This document shows positions 25,977-36,968 of a DNA stretch of 64,000 nt, in pieces. Each line of letters begins with the position of its first letter. Within the stretch, counting starts at the first letter, position 1. Under the pieces are notes generated by a model. That model did not search any database and was not told where the DNA came from. It was given only the letters and a program-made list of their open reading frames with translations. Both the position numbers and the translations under genes were made by a program. The DNA is from Lysobacteraceae bacterium (GTDB lineage: Bacteria; Pseudomonadota; Gammaproteobacteria; Xanthomonadales; Xanthomonadaceae): the NCBI GenBank assembly GCA_023954075.1, contig JAMLIV010000001.1, forward strand, positions 186,001 through 250,000, in the 5' to 3' direction.

Positions 25977-27932
25977 ATGAACCAGACCGTTTCTCCACCG
26001 CAGCTCACCCTGCGCGCCGTACTGCTGGCCATCGTGCTGGCGGTGATCCTGGCCGCCGCGAACACCTATCTGGGCCTGTTCGCCGGTCTCACCATCGCCT
26101 CGGCGATTCCCGCCGCCGTGGTGTCGATGGGCGTGCTGCGCGCGCTGGGCGGGGGCACGATCCTGGAGAACAACATCGTCCAGACCGGCGCCTCGGCCGG
26201 TTCCTCCATCGCCTCGGGCGTGATCTTCACCATCCCGGCGCTGGTGATCCTGGGCTACTGGGACGACTTCAAGTATTCGTGGGTGCTGGCGATCGCGGGC
26301 CTGGGCGGCCTGCTGGGCGTGCTGTTCTCGGTGCCGCTGCGCCGCTCGTTGATCGTCGACCAGGGGCTGGCCTTCCCCGAGGGCAAGGCGGCGGCGGAAG
26401 TGCTCAAGACCGGCGAGAACCCGGGGCAGGGCATCAAGCTGCTGGCCGGCTCGGCGATCCTGGGCGGCCTGATCAAGCTCGCCGCCGGCAGCGGCCTGCG
26501 CCTGATCCCGGACACCGCGCAGGTGGCCGCCTGGTTCGGCAAGACCATCGGCTACGCCGGCACCAACCTGTCGCCGGCGCTGTTCGGTGTGGGCTACATC
26601 GTGGGGCTCAACATCGGCATCGTGGTCTTTGCCGGCGGCTTCATCGGCTGGAACATCGCGATTCCGCTCTACAGCACCTTCTTCCTGGAAAACGATCCGC
26701 AGCTCATGCAGTCGATCATCGCCGGCTGCGGCGGCATCGGCGGCGACGCCGAATGCGCCGCGGGCGCGATCTGGTCGGCGCAGATACGCTACCTGGGCGT
26801 GGGCGCGATGCTGATCGGCGGCGTCTGGACCCTGATCTCGCTGCGCAAGTCGCTGTTTTCCGGCGTCAAGAGCGGCATGGCCGTGGCCAAGGCGGGGGGC
26901 GGCGCAAACCTGGCGCATACCGAGCGCGACATTCCGATGAAGTACATCGGCATCGGCCTGATCCTCTTCACCCTGCCGCTGCTGGCGCTCTACCAGGCCA
27001 TCGTGGGGCAGTGGACGGTAAGCGTTCCGATGACGGTCATCATGGTCGTGGCCGGCTTCCTGTTCGTCTCGGTCTCGGCCTACATGGCCGGCCTGGTGGG
27101 CTCCTCGAACAACCCGGTGTCCGGCATCACCATCGCCACCATCCTGTTCGCGGCGCTGGTGCTGGTGCTGCTGCTGGGGCGCGATTCGAGCATCGGTGCG
27201 GTGGCGGCGATCATGATCGGCGCGGTGGTGTGCTGCGCGGCCTGCATCGGCGGCGACAATCTGCAGGATCTCAAGGCCGGCTACATCGTCGGCGCAACGC
27301 CGTGGAAGCAACAGGTGATGCTCGCCATCGGCGCGGTGTCCGCGGCCCTGGTGATGGCACCGGTGCTCAACATCCTGGCCAAGGCCTACGGCATCGGCGT
27401 GGTGAGCGAGGCGCACCCCAATCCGCTGCTGGCCCCGCAGGCCACCCTGATGGCCTCGGTGGCCAAGGGCATCTTCGGCGGCGAGCTGCCGTGGACCACC
27501 ATCGGCATCGGCGCGGGCATCGGCGCGGCCATCATCGCCTTCGACAGCTGGCTGCAGGCGCGCAAAGCCGGCTTCCGGGTGCCGGTACTGGCCTGCGCCG
27601 TGGGCATTTACCTGCCGATCGAGCTGTCGGTGCCGATCCTGGCCGGCGGCATCGTGGCCTGGATGGTGGAGCGCAAGTTCGGCGTCAAGGCTGACGATCC
27701 CGAGCGCGAGAAGGTCCACCAGCGCGGCATGCTGTTCGGTGCGGGCCTGATCACCGGCGAGGCGCTGATGGGCATCGGCATCGCGGTGCCGATCGTGGTG
27801 GCCGGAAGCGCCGACGTGCTGGCCTTGCCCGAGGCCCTGCAACTGGGCGAACAGGCCGCGCAGTGGCTGGGCCTGGCCCTGCTGGCGCTGACCGCCGTGC
27901 TGCTCTATCGCACCGCGATCAAGCGAACCTGA
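25977..27932 (+). CDS. OPT-family oligopeptide transporter
   Basis: A 651-residue OPT-family secondary transporter with about 14-16 hydrophobic helices. The conserved ENNIVQTGASAGSSIASGVIFTIPAL block lies near residues 60-85, VDQGLAFPEGKAAAEVLKTG near 125 and SSNNPVSGITIATI near 380. The start at ATG 25977 follows GAAGGGG; the frame upstream overlaps the divergent nuclease leader. OPT proteins import small peptides or metal chelates using proton energy. It is divergent from the nuclease gene and convergent with hutF. Confidence 0.93.
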   Translation: MNQTVSPPQLTLRAVLLAIVLAVILAAANTYLGLFAGLTIASAIPAAVVSMGVLRALGGGTILENNIVQTGASAGSSIASGVIFTIPALVILGYWDDFKYSWVLAIAGLGGLLGVLFSVPLRRSLIVDQGLAFPEGKAAAEVLKTGENPGQGIKLLAGSAILGGLIKLAAGSGLRLIPDTAQVAAWFGKTIGYAGTNLSPALFGVGYIVGLNIGIVVFAGGFIGWNIAIPLYSTFFLENDPQLMQSIIAGCGGIGGDAECAAGAIWSAQIRYLGVGAMLIGGVWTLISLRKSLFSGVKSGMAVAKAGGGANLAHTERDIPMKYIGIGLILFTLPLLALYQAIVGQWTVSVPMTVIMVVAGFLFVSVSAYMAGLVGSSNNPVSGITIATILFAALVLVLLLGRDSSIGAVAAIMIGAVVCCAACIGGDNLQDLKAGYIVGATPWKQQVMLAIGAVSAALVMAPVLNILAKAYGIGVVSEAHPNPLLAPQATLMASVAKGIFGGELPWTTIGIGAGIGAAIIAFDSWLQARKAGFRVPVLACAVGIYLPIELSVPILAGGIVAWMVERKFGVKADDPEREKVHQRGMLFGAGLITGEALMGIGIAVPIVVAGSADVLALPEALQLGEQAAQWLGLALLALTAVLLYRTAIKRT

Positions 27933-27970
27933 GCCGCCGCGATCACCGCATCACAGGCGTTGCCTGGCAG

Positions 27971-28075
27971 GGCGGAAGCGCCGCAGGCGATTCCGCCGCG
28001 GCGTGACGACGCGGTTGTCGCCTGACATTGCGGCTTGGGTGGAGTGCCGGCGGAAACCGCTGCGCGGGTTCCGCC
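27971..28075. repeat. Two related hairpins between convergent genes (REP-like)
   Basis: GGCGGAA...TTCCGCC (27971-27997) and GGCGGAAACC...GGTTCCGCC (28049-28075) share the same arms in the same orientation. They lie in the 183-bp gap between the convergent OPT transporter and hutF genes. They may end transcription or be dispersed REP elements; no T-run is present. Confidence 0.6.
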
Positions 28076-28115
28076 CTGCGAGGGCTTCCCTTTGCGGCTT
28101 GATTTGGGCGGCGGC

Positions 28116-29462
28116 TCAATCGGCCAGCAGGCGGCGCAGGGTTTTTGCGTAGCGTCGCGCGATGGCCTCGCGCTGATGGTGGCGGCCCTCGGCCACGACG
28201 CGCCGGCCGCCGACGAACGTTTCCGACACCAGTGGCCGGTTTCCGGCGAACACGAAGCGTTCCGGCACCTCGCCATCGCGCGCGCCAGCGAGCGCGGGCG
28301 CGTCGGGATCGAGCACGATGAGATCCGCGAAGGCACCTTCTTCCAGCCGACCCAGCGCAAGGCCGGCAGCCTGCGCGCCGCCTTGCCAGGTGTGCCGGAG
28401 CAGGGACTGGCCCACGCCCGGCGTGCGCGCGCTGCTGGCGATGTTGCGCCGCTGCGTGGCCAGGCGCTGGCCGTATTCGAGCCAGCGCAGCTCCTCCACC
28501 GGCGACACCGAGACGTGCGAATCGCTGCCGATGGAAAAGCGTCCGCCGGCGTCGAGGAAGGCGCGCAGCGGAAACAGCCCGTCGCCGAGGTTGGCCTCCG
28601 TGGTCGGGCAGAGCGAGACGCAGGCAGCGCTGGCCGCGATGCCGGAAATCTCGCCGTCGGAGAGGTGGGTGGCGTGCACCAGGGTCCAGCGCGCATCGAC
28701 CGGCGCATTGTCCAGCAGCCAGCGCACCGGGCGCGCGCCGCGCGCGGCGATGCACTGCTCCACTTCGGCGATCTGTTCGGCGATGTGGATGTGGATCGGG
28801 AAGTCGTGCCCGGCCAGCGCTTCGAGCAGCGCCGGCATCACCTCCTGCGGCACCGCGCGCAGGCTGTGCAGGGCGACGCCCACGCGCAACGCATCGTTTT
28901 GCAGGCGGCGCAGCGTCGCGAGCAGGGCGAGGTAGTCGTCCAGCGCGTGGCCGAAGCGCCGCTGCCGCGGCTCCAGCGCGCGTCCGTCGAAGCCGCCGCT
29001 CATGTAGAGCACGGGCAGCAGCGTCATGCGGATGCCGGCCTGCTCCGCCGCCTCGATCAGCGCGCGCGACATCGCGGCGCGGTCGGCGTAGGGCGTGCCG
29101 TCGGGCTGATGGTGCAGGTAATGGAATTCGCAGACGTGGGTGTAGCCGGCCTCCAGCATCTCGGCGTAGAGCTGGGTGGCGATGTCGCGAAGGGAGTCGG
29201 GATCCAGCTTTCCCGCGAAGCGGTACATCAGCTCGCGCCAGGTCCAGAAGCTGTCCTCGACATTCTCCTGGTGCTCGGCCAATCCGGCCATGGCGCGCTG
29301 GAAGGCATGCGAATGGGTGTTGGGAATGCCCGGCAGTGCGAAGCGGGCCGTAGCGTCGCGCGTGGGGTCGAGTCGCCGCACACGGCCGGTCGCATCGGTG
29401 CGCAGCCGTGCGGTGGTCCAGCCGGAAGGCGTCAGGCAGCGCAGCGGAGTGGCGTCGATCAT
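28116..29462 (-). CDS. hutF: Formimidoylglutamate deiminase
   Basis: A 448-residue amidohydrolase that converts N-formimino-glutamate to N-formyl-glutamate in the five-step histidine degradation route. Metal-binding motifs are HTHSHAFQRAMAG near residue 50, HIHIAEQ near 225, the LVHATHL histidine near 260 and GSDSHVSVSP near 310. AGGA lies eight bases before ATG 29462. It is separated from the histidine/aromatic ammonia-lyase gene by hisS on the opposite strand. HutU, HutI and HutG are not in the window. Confidence 0.9.
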   Translation of the reverse strand: MIDATPLRCLTPSGWTTARLRTDATGRVRRLDPTRDATARFALPGIPNTHSHAFQRAMAGLAEHQENVEDSFWTWRELMYRFAGKLDPDSLRDIATQLYAEMLEAGYTHVCEFHYLHHQPDGTPYADRAAMSRALIEAAEQAGIRMTLLPVLYMSGGFDGRALEPRQRRFGHALDDYLALLATLRRLQNDALRVGVALHSLRAVPQEVMPALLEALAGHDFPIHIHIAEQIAEVEQCIAARGARPVRWLLDNAPVDARWTLVHATHLSDGEISGIAASAACVSLCPTTEANLGDGLFPLRAFLDAGGRFSIGSDSHVSVSPVEELRWLEYGQRLATQRRNIASSARTPGVGQSLLRHTWQGGAQAAGLALGRLEEGAFADLIVLDPDAPALAGARDGEVPERFVFAGNRPLVSETFVGGRRVVAEGRHHQREAIARRYAKTLRRLLAD

Positions 29463-29822
29463 CGCGGTGTTCCTGGGGAAGGGATCGACCGGCGTGGCCG
29501 CCGGCCATTTTTCGACATGGTGCCGAAGTCGGACCGGAACCCGCGATCCGCCCGCCGGCCGATCGAAAGGATGCAGGTGCCGGAAAAACGTTCGACCGCC
29601 GGGCTTTCGGTACGGATGCGGCGTCCAGTGTAGCGGCACGCAGGCGGTCCCGATCCGTCCTGACCGACTGCGCGCCAGGGTTGGTGTTCGTCGGCTCATC
29701 GCGCGAGGCGCGGAGGCGATCCGGGCATCGCTTGGCGGGGGCGGCGGACCGGGCCGAGTCGAGCGCGCCAGCAGGTAGAATGACAGGCTCCGTTTCCGTG
29801 CCACCCCATCGAGGATTCCACC
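29463..29822. other. 360-bp intergenic region between divergent hutF and hisS
   Basis: No gene is visible. A TAGAAT at 29776-29781 could be the -10 box of hisS, but no convincing -35 is found. GAGGA shortly before 29823 is the hisS ribosome binding site. Nothing else is recognised. Confidence 0.5.
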
Positions 29823-31229
29823 TTGATCAAGCCCCGCACTCCGCCCGGCGTCATGGAACTGCTGCCGCGCGACCAGATCGCCTTCCAGCAGATGCTCGAC
29901 ACCATCCGTCGCAACTTCGAGCGCTTCGGCTTCCTGCCGATCGAAACGCCGGTGTTCGAGCTGTCCGAGGTGCTGCTGACCAAGAGCGGCGGCGAAACCG
30001 AGCGGCAGGTGTATTTCGTGCAGTCCACCGGCGCGCTGTCCAATGCGGCGGAAAGCGGGAGTGCCGTGCCGGAACTGGCGCTGCGCTTCGATCTCACCGT
30101 GCCGCTGGCGCGCTACGTGGCCGAGCACGAGCACGAGCTGTCCTTCCCGTTCCGCCGCTACCAGATGCAGCGCGTCTATCGCGGCGAGCGCGCCCAGCGC
30201 GGGCGCTTCCGCGAGTTCTACCAGTGCGATATCGACGTGATCGGCAAGGACGCGCTGAGCGTACGCTACGATGCCGAGCTGCCGGCGGTGATCCACGCCG
30301 TGTTCAGCGAGCTTGCCATCGGCAAGTTCACCATCCAGCTCAACAACCGCAGGCTGATGCGCGGTTTTTTCGAGAGCCTCGGAGTGGGTGATCCGCAACT
30401 GCAGACGGGCGTGCTGCGCGAGGTCGACAAGCTCGACAAGCGCGGTGCGGAGCATGTGCGCGAGACGCTTGCCGGCGAAGGTTTCAGCCTCGCGGCCGAT
30501 GTCGTGGCGCGGATTCTCGATTTTGTGCAGGTGCGCTCCAGCGGGCACGATGACGCGCTCGCCAGGCTCGCCGCGCTGGGGCAGGGCAGCGATGAGCTGA
30601 GCCGGGGCGTGGCCGAACTGCGCGAGGTGCTGGATCTGGTGAAGTCGCTGGGCGTGCCCGAGACCCACTACGCGCTCAATTTTTCCATCGCGCGCGGGCT
30701 GGACTACTACACCGGCACCGTCTACGAAACCACGCTCGACGATTTTCCGCAGATCGGCTCGATCTGCTCGGGCGGACGTTACGAGAACCTCGCCAGCCAT
30801 TACACGAAATCGAAGCTGCCGGGCGTGGGTATTTCGATCGGGCTTACGCGCCTGTTCTGGCAGCTGCGCGAGGCCGGCCTGGTGGATACCGCCGAGAGCA
30901 GCGTCGATGTGCTGGTGAGCCAGATGGACGAGGAGCGCCTGCCGACCTATCTCGCCATCGCCAGCGAGCTTCGCGCGGGCGGGCTCAACACCGAGGTGCA
31001 GCTGGAGCCGCGCAAGCTGGCGCGCCAGTTCCAGTACGCCGATCGCGCCGGAATCCGCTTCGTGGTGATCGTGGGCGAGGACGAGGAGGCGCGTGGCGTG
31101 GTGTCGGTGAAGGACCTGCGCCGCGCCGAGCAGTTCGAGGTCGCGCGTCCGGATCTGGCGCGCACCCTGCGGGTCGAGCTGGAGCAGGCGCGTGCGATGC
31201 GCGTGCGGATGGAGGGGGACAGCGCATGA
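29823..31229 (+). CDS. hisS: Histidine--tRNA ligase
   Basis: A 468-residue class II aminoacyl-tRNA synthetase. The start codon is TTG (29823) behind a good GAGGA. Motif 2 ([28 protein letters not shown]) lies near residues 115-140. The histidine-specific [11 protein letters not shown] lies near 295-305, and the CSGGRYENL block near 320. A C-terminal anticodon-binding domain follows. It is longer than the E. coli enzyme (424) and resembles the longer HisS subtype. Its stop overlaps the start of the ammonia-lyase by four bases (ATGA), so a histidine-charging enzyme is coupled to a histidine-consuming family enzyme. Confidence 0.94.
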   Translation: MIKPRTPPGVMELLPRDQIAFQQMLDTIRRNFERFGFLPIETPVFELSEVLLTKSGGETERQVYFVQSTGALSNAAESGSAVPELALRFDLTVPLARYVAEHEHELSFPFRRYQMQRVYRGERAQRGRFREFYQCDIDVIGKDALSVRYDAELPAVIHAVFSELAIGKFTIQLNNRRLMRGFFESLGVGDPQLQTGVLREVDKLDKRGAEHVRETLAGEGFSLAADVVARILDFVQVRSSGHDDALARLAALGQGSDELSRGVAELREVLDLVKSLGVPETHYALNFSIARGLDYYTGTVYETTLDDFPQIGSICSGGRYENLASHYTKSKLPGVGISIGLTRLFWQLREAGLVDTAESSVDVLVSQMDEERLPTYLAIASELRAGGLNTEVQLEPRKLARQFQYADRAGIRFVVIVGEDEEARGVVSVKDLRRAEQFEVARPDLARTLRVELEQARAMRVRMEGDSA

Positions 31230-33106
31230 GCGCGATCCGGCTGGATGGGCGGTCGCTGACCCGCGCCCAGGTGCGCGCGATCGCGCGCGGCGGCGTTGCG
31301 GTCGAACTGGATCCGGTGCAGCTTGAGAAGGTGCGCGCGGCGGCCGACTTCCTGGCCGAGCAGGTGGAAAAGCAGGAGCCGATCTATGGTGTCACCACGG
31401 GCTTCGGCAGCAATGCCGACAAGCTCCTGGGCGCGCGCCGCGCGCGCGAGGGGCTGCCGGGCGCGCCTGAATCCGACGGCAGCCTGATGGAGGAGCTGCA
31501 GCGCAACCTGATCATCACCCACGCGGTCTGCGTGGGTGAGCCGTTCCCGGCCGAGGTGGTGCGCGCGATGCTGGTGATCCGCATCAACACGCTGATGCAC
31601 GGGCACTCGGGCATTCGCGTGGACACCCTGCAGGCGCTCACGTCGCTGCTCAATGCCGGCATCGTGCCGGTGGTGCCAAGGAAGGGATCGGTCGGCGCAA
31701 GTGGCGACCTCGCGCCGTTGTCGCATCTGGCCATCGTGCTGCTGGGCGGCGGCGAGGCGTTTTTCGAGGGCGAGCGCATGCCCGGCGCACGGGCGCTGGA
31801 GCGTGCGGGCCTGGAACCCGTGCGCCTGTCGTTCAAGGAAGGGCTTGCGCTCAACAATGGCACCGCCCAGATGCTGGCCACGGCCACCTTGGCGATCGAG
31901 CGCATGGGCGAGCTGCTGGAAACCGCGGATCTCGCCGCGGCGATGACGCTGGAAGCCTTCGCCGGCCGCACCCGCGCCTTCGATGAACGCGTCCACGATC
32001 TGCGCCCGCATCCGGGCCAGGTGGCGTCGGCGGCCAGCCTGCGCGCCCTGCTCGACGGTTCCACCCTGGTCGACATTCCCTACCATCTGGTGCCACGTTT
32101 TCGCAGCTGGCTGCCGGAAAGCTGGTCCGACCCGTCCGATCAGGCGCACCACTTCGATATCTGCTGGGAGTGGGTTCCGCCCTCGCAGCGGCACGGGCGA
32201 GAGGCGTTCTACACGCGCTTCCTGCCCTTCCGCGGCGGCAAGAAGCACCAGCCGCAGGACAGCTACTCGCTGCGCTGCATCCCGCAGGTGCACGGTGCAG
32301 TGCGCGATGCGCTGGAGCAGGCGCGCCGCGTGATCGACATCGAGCTAAACGCCGTCACCGACAATCCGCTGGTGTTCCCCGATACGCCCGGCGCGCGCCA
32401 GATCGAGGATCAGGTGATTTCCGCCGGCCATTTCCACGGCATGCCGCTGGCGCTGGCGATGAGCTACCTCAAGGCGGCCATCCCGGTGCTGGCCAGCATC
32501 TCCGAGCGACGCCTCAACAAGCTCGTCGATCCGGCGACCAGCGACGGCCTGCCGGCCTTTCTGATCGGCAACGAGGACGGGACCGACTCGGGCTTCATGA
32601 TCGTGCAGTACACCGCCGCCGCCCTGGTCAACGATCTGGCCAGCCGCGCGCATCCGGCCAGCGTGTATTCGATCCCGACCAGCGCCAACGCCGAGGATCA
32701 CGTCTCGATGGGCGCCAACGAGGCGCGCCACGTTCTCGACATGGTGGACGACCTCTCGCAGGTGCTGGCACTGGAGATCTACACCGCCGCGCAGGCGCTG
32801 GATTACCGCCGCGACATGATCGAAGCGGCGCGCACCCTGGCGCGGCGTGGCGATGTGCTGGCGATTGCCGCCAAGGTGATGAACGCGCCGCTGCCGGGTG
32901 ACGCGGTGTACGGCCAGTTCCTGGTCGAATGCGCCGAGCTCATGTCACAGCTCGCACAAGACGCGGATTTCCATGCCTCCGCGCGGGTGCGTCGCGCGCA
33001 CGCACGCCTGCGCGAACACGTCGCCTTCATGCAGCGCGACCGCGCCATGGATGCGGAGGTGGCCAAGGTGTGCGAGCTGGTGGAGCAGGGTGTGCTACTG
33101 GAGTGA
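31226..33106 (+). CDS. hutH: Long histidine/aromatic amino acid ammonia-lyase with internal insertion
   Basis: A 626-residue member of the MIO-containing HAL/PAL/TAL family. The self-cyclising Ala-Ser-Gly is at residues 158-160 ([13 protein letters not shown]). [12 protein letters not shown] near residue 52, [13 protein letters not shown] in the selectivity region and [10 protein letters not shown] near 373 are present. The N-L-x-x-T-H pattern resembles histidine ammonia-lyases rather than TAL or PAL. Two features are odd. Length is over 110 residues above typical HutH, and residues of about 280-343 form an extra Trp/His/Arg-rich segment before QDSYSLRC. With hutF nearby, deamination of histidine to urocanate is the best guess, but the insertion makes the substrate uncertain. 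Confidence 0.8.
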   Translation: MSAIRLDGRSLTRAQVRAIARGGVAVELDPVQLEKVRAAADFLAEQVEKQEPIYGVTTGFGSNADKLLGARRAREGLPGAPESDGSLMEELQRNLIITHAVCVGEPFPAEVVRAMLVIRINTLMHGHSGIRVDTLQALTSLLNAGIVPVVPRKGSVGASGDLAPLSHLAIVLLGGGEAFFEGERMPGARALERAGLEPVRLSFKEGLALNNGTAQMLATATLAIERMGELLETADLAAAMTLEAFAGRTRAFDERVHDLRPHPGQVASAASLRALLDGSTLVDIPYHLVPRFRSWLPESWSDPSDQAHHFDICWEWVPPSQRHGREAFYTRFLPFRGGKKHQPQDSYSLRCIPQVHGAVRDALEQARRVIDIELNAVTDNPLVFPDTPGARQIEDQVISAGHFHGMPLALAMSYLKAAIPVLASISERRLNKLVDPATSDGLPAFLIGNEDGTDSGFMIVQYTAAALVNDLASRAHPASVYSIPTSANAEDHVSMGANEARHVLDMVDDLSQVLALEIYTAAQALDYRRDMIEAARTLARRGDVLAIAAKVMNAPLPGDAVYGQFLVECAELMSQLAQDADFHASARVRRAHARLREHVAFMQRDRAMDAEVAKVCELVEQGVLLE

Positions 33107-33428
33107 TCGCAAGCGCGTGGCGGATTCAACCGCGAAGTGCAACGCGTGACCGTTTGAACGTCTGGCCTCTTGCTCGTGGGTGAGCAGGGGTTTCGAGCGG
33201 CATGCCGCGAGCCTGCGAACGACCGCCGGCATGCAAGCCGGCGGGCCGGAATGGTGGCTCGGGCAACGCCCACCGCAAAGCCGAATACACGAATGCAACC
33301 GCTCCCGCCTTGCCGGAGTTGAAGCAAAAAGCGTCAGCAGGATGAAAAACACAGAATCAAACGCCGTGAAGCTGGCGCTTCACAAAATCTGGCTGTCAGG
33401 GGGTGACGGGGGAGTCCATACATGAGTT
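33107..33428. other. Intergenic stretch with hairpin and probable right-end remnant of an IS1111-type element
   Basis: No gene is supported in these 322 bases. A perfect 8-bp hairpin CCGCCGGC-ATGCAA-GCCGGCGG lies at 33223-33244. The last part, ending GGAGTCCAT at 33411-33419, is the inverted match of the ATGGACTCC at the start of the IS1111-type fragment at 34812-34820. It abuts an attC half-site, so it is probably the right end of a second copy of that IS. The middle part looks repeat-like but is not assigned. Confidence 0.6.
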
Positions 33429-33435
33429 GTTAGGT
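33421..33435 (-). other. Truncated attC site (R'' half), interrupted by IS end
   Basis: On the minus strand this reads ACCTAAC (33429-33435, inverse core site RYYYAAC) followed by AACTCATG and then abruptly by IS-like sequence. ACCTAAC is exactly complementary to the GTTAGGT that starts the same cassette at 34138-34144, as expected of the two ends of one circular cassette. Confidence 0.75.
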
Positions 33436-33476
33436 GGCAAAATTTTTTCGTACAGCCTGAGCCCGAGTAAGTAGCG

Positions 33477-34070
33477 TTAAAAATCATCTAATACAACTCC
33501 GCTGGATATCTGCTTATTGAGGCTTTCGAGTAATGCATTAAATTGTGCGTTAGTCGAATTTGCAAGAATTGTGGAAAACCCTTTTTTAAGCCCCGAACCT
33601 TTCTTGTCGTACATTCTTTTCCTGTCGGCATAAAGTGCATCCAGGCTTTGTTCCTCAATCCTTGAAAAAGACATCATCGCTCGCATATTCGGCGCTTGTT
33701 TCGACAAGTCCGGCAAGAAACTATAATGTATGTCATAAACTTCAACTTTATATTTTTCATCCTTTATTTGGATTTTTATAGTGAAATTCCATCTCTTTTC
33801 CCAATATTCATTCCTCTCAGTCGCCACCCCCTTCCCCATAATCAAGCCGCGCTCTTTATTGGCCAGCTGAATTACACTATTGGACGACACGAAAGCATCC
33901 GCAAACCATATTTTCGCTCTTTCGTACAGCTCGTCTTTACCCGCCCCTTCCACAGCAACTATATCTGAAAAATTTATTTTTCCATCGACAGTAGGAAACG
34001 GCGGGGTCATCTGGCCAAACGAAGCGGTATTCACGCCCCACAATAAAAGTATGATTGCAAGCCTTTTCAC
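33477..34070 (-). CDS. Cassette-borne exported protein with DUF4468-like domain
   Basis: A 197-residue protein starting at GTG 34070 with AAGGAG seven bases upstream; the frame upstream enters the attC site. A Sec signal (VKRLAIILLLWGVNTASFG) is followed by a domain resembling DUF4468 (GKDELYERAKIWFADAF, NKERGLIMGKGV, FTIKIQIKDEKYKVEVYDIHY). That TBP-like-fold domain is mostly known from Bacteroidota. The gene is strikingly AT-rich against its surroundings, which fits an acquired integron cassette. It is in the canonical cassette orientation (minus strand, reading toward its attC remnant). Function is unknown. Confidence 0.8.
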   Translation of the reverse strand: MKRLAIILLLWGVNTASFGQMTPPFPTVDGKINFSDIVAVEGAGKDELYERAKIWFADAFVSSNSVIQLANKERGLIMGKGVATERNEYWEKRWNFTIKIQIKDEKYKVEVYDIHYSFLPDLSKQAPNMRAMMSFSRIEEQSLDALYADRKRMYDKKGSGLKKGFSTILANSTNAQFNALLESLNKQISSGVVLDDF

Positions 34071-34137
34071 GACACGCTCCTTATTATTGAGGAAAATCAG
34101 ATTTTCACCAGAAAGCCTGCACGATGCCAGTCTTGAC

Positions 34138-34230
34138 ACCTAACGCCGCATTAAGCCGCCGCGCGGGCCGTGAGGATGGCAAGAACGAAGTCGCTGACCC
34201 CGTGCGGTCGGCTTGAACGCATAGTTGGGG
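34138..34230 (-). other. Complete integron attC recombination site
   Basis: A 93-bp near-palindrome. On the minus strand it reads R'' CCCCAAC (34224-34230), TATGCGTTCAAGCCGAC, a variable loop, GCGGCTTAATGCGGC and R' GTTAGGT (34138-34144). Spacing and the TTCAAGCCG/CGGCTTAA arms match the well-known aadA1-type attC. It fixes the array orientation as minus strand and separates the HEPN-like cassette (upstream) from the DUF4468 cassette (downstream). Confidence 0.9.
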
Positions 34231-34242
34231 TGCATACGAAAT

Positions 34243-34737
34243 TCAAATTGTATCCTCAACCCAAAGTGGGTGCCGGTCAATATGTAATAGACTTAGCAGG
34301 AGTCCTGCGCTTTTATAAAACGCCTTATTAACATCACTCTCATGGTTCCAAATTCCCTCTGGGAAAACAGAGTCACAGAACTTGCGCATCTGCGCCCGTA
34401 TTTTTGTGTGATCTGGGCTCAGTTCATGAACAAGTCTGTTGCGGATGCTATTGAGTAGCTTTAGCGAAGGCCAAATAATTTCAGCGTGCGTTTGTGGAAT
34501 TTCGTCGCGGATGCTCAAGCCTTGGGCGAGTAGTACAAGACCAAGCCCATTCCTGCATGGACTGTTGCCATCAAAAATCTGATTGTGGAACTCATCAGCA
34601 TCTACAGTTCGCGCCTTCACAAACTCGATCAAGGCACTTTCTATAATTAGATGTGCCTTTATGACCATGAAGACCTCCTCTCCTTTGGGTACGGTTTTAT
34701 CATAGAGCTGATGAACTTCTTCAAGACGGTTCAACAT
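34243..34737 (-). CDS. Cassette-borne HEPN-like hypothetical protein
   Basis: A 164-residue, mostly helical protein. ATG 34737 is 21 bases after the cassette boundary, with GGAGAG upstream. The stop lies 12 bases before the attC, so the gene fills the cassette as usual. The segment LNSIRNRLVHEL holds an RNxLVH of the type R-x(4-6)-H found in HEPN domains (MltR/DUF4145-like), many of which are RNases of toxin-antitoxin or defence systems. It is AT-rich relative to its neighbours. No antitoxin partner is visible in the cassette. Assignment to HEPN rests on this motif and helical character only. Confidence 0.7.
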   Translation of the reverse strand: MLNRLEEVHQLYDKTVPKGEEVFMVIKAHLIIESALIEFVKARTVDADEFHNQIFDGNSPCRNGLGLVLLAQGLSIRDEIPQTHAEIIWPSLKLLNSIRNRLVHELSPDHTKIRAQMRKFCDSVFPEGIWNHESDVNKAFYKSAGLLLSLLHIDRHPLWVEDTI

Positions 34738-34757
34738 ACAGAGTTCTCTCCAATGCA

Positions 34758-34807
34758 GCCCAACGCCTGAATTAAGCCGCGCCGCGAAGCGGCATCGGCT
34801 TGAATGA
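34758..34807 (-). other. Truncated attC site (L'-R' half), interrupted by IS1111-type element
   Basis: On the minus strand it reads TCATTCAAGCCGATGCCGC..., then GCGGCTTAATTCAGGC, then core GTTGGGC (34758-34764). The R'' end is missing because the IS begins at about 34808-34812. The breakpoint falls between the ..CTCAT and TTCAAG.. parts of the site, the same place as in the truncated site at 33421-33435. Confidence 0.85.
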
Positions 34808-34897
34808 TCGAATGGACTCCTCCCGCGTCCCACACAGCTTCGATGAGCCAGACTGAGGTTCTCGCCATCAGACACGGGATCGCGAAAGGAATCCGCC

Positions 34898-36964
<2,067 letters not shown>

Positions 36965-36968
<4 letters not shown>

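Noticed and set aside
33095-33352. 85-residue minus-strand open frame in the gap after the ammonia-lyase
   Set aside because: No ribosome binding site, overlaps the lyase end, and lies in repeat-like or IS-end sequence; not supported as a gene.
33429-34230. First reading of the attC sites as plus-strand oriented, with genes antisense in their cassettes
   Set aside because: Comparison with the aadA1 attC arms shows the canonical orientation is the minus strand, which puts both cassette genes in the normal direction.
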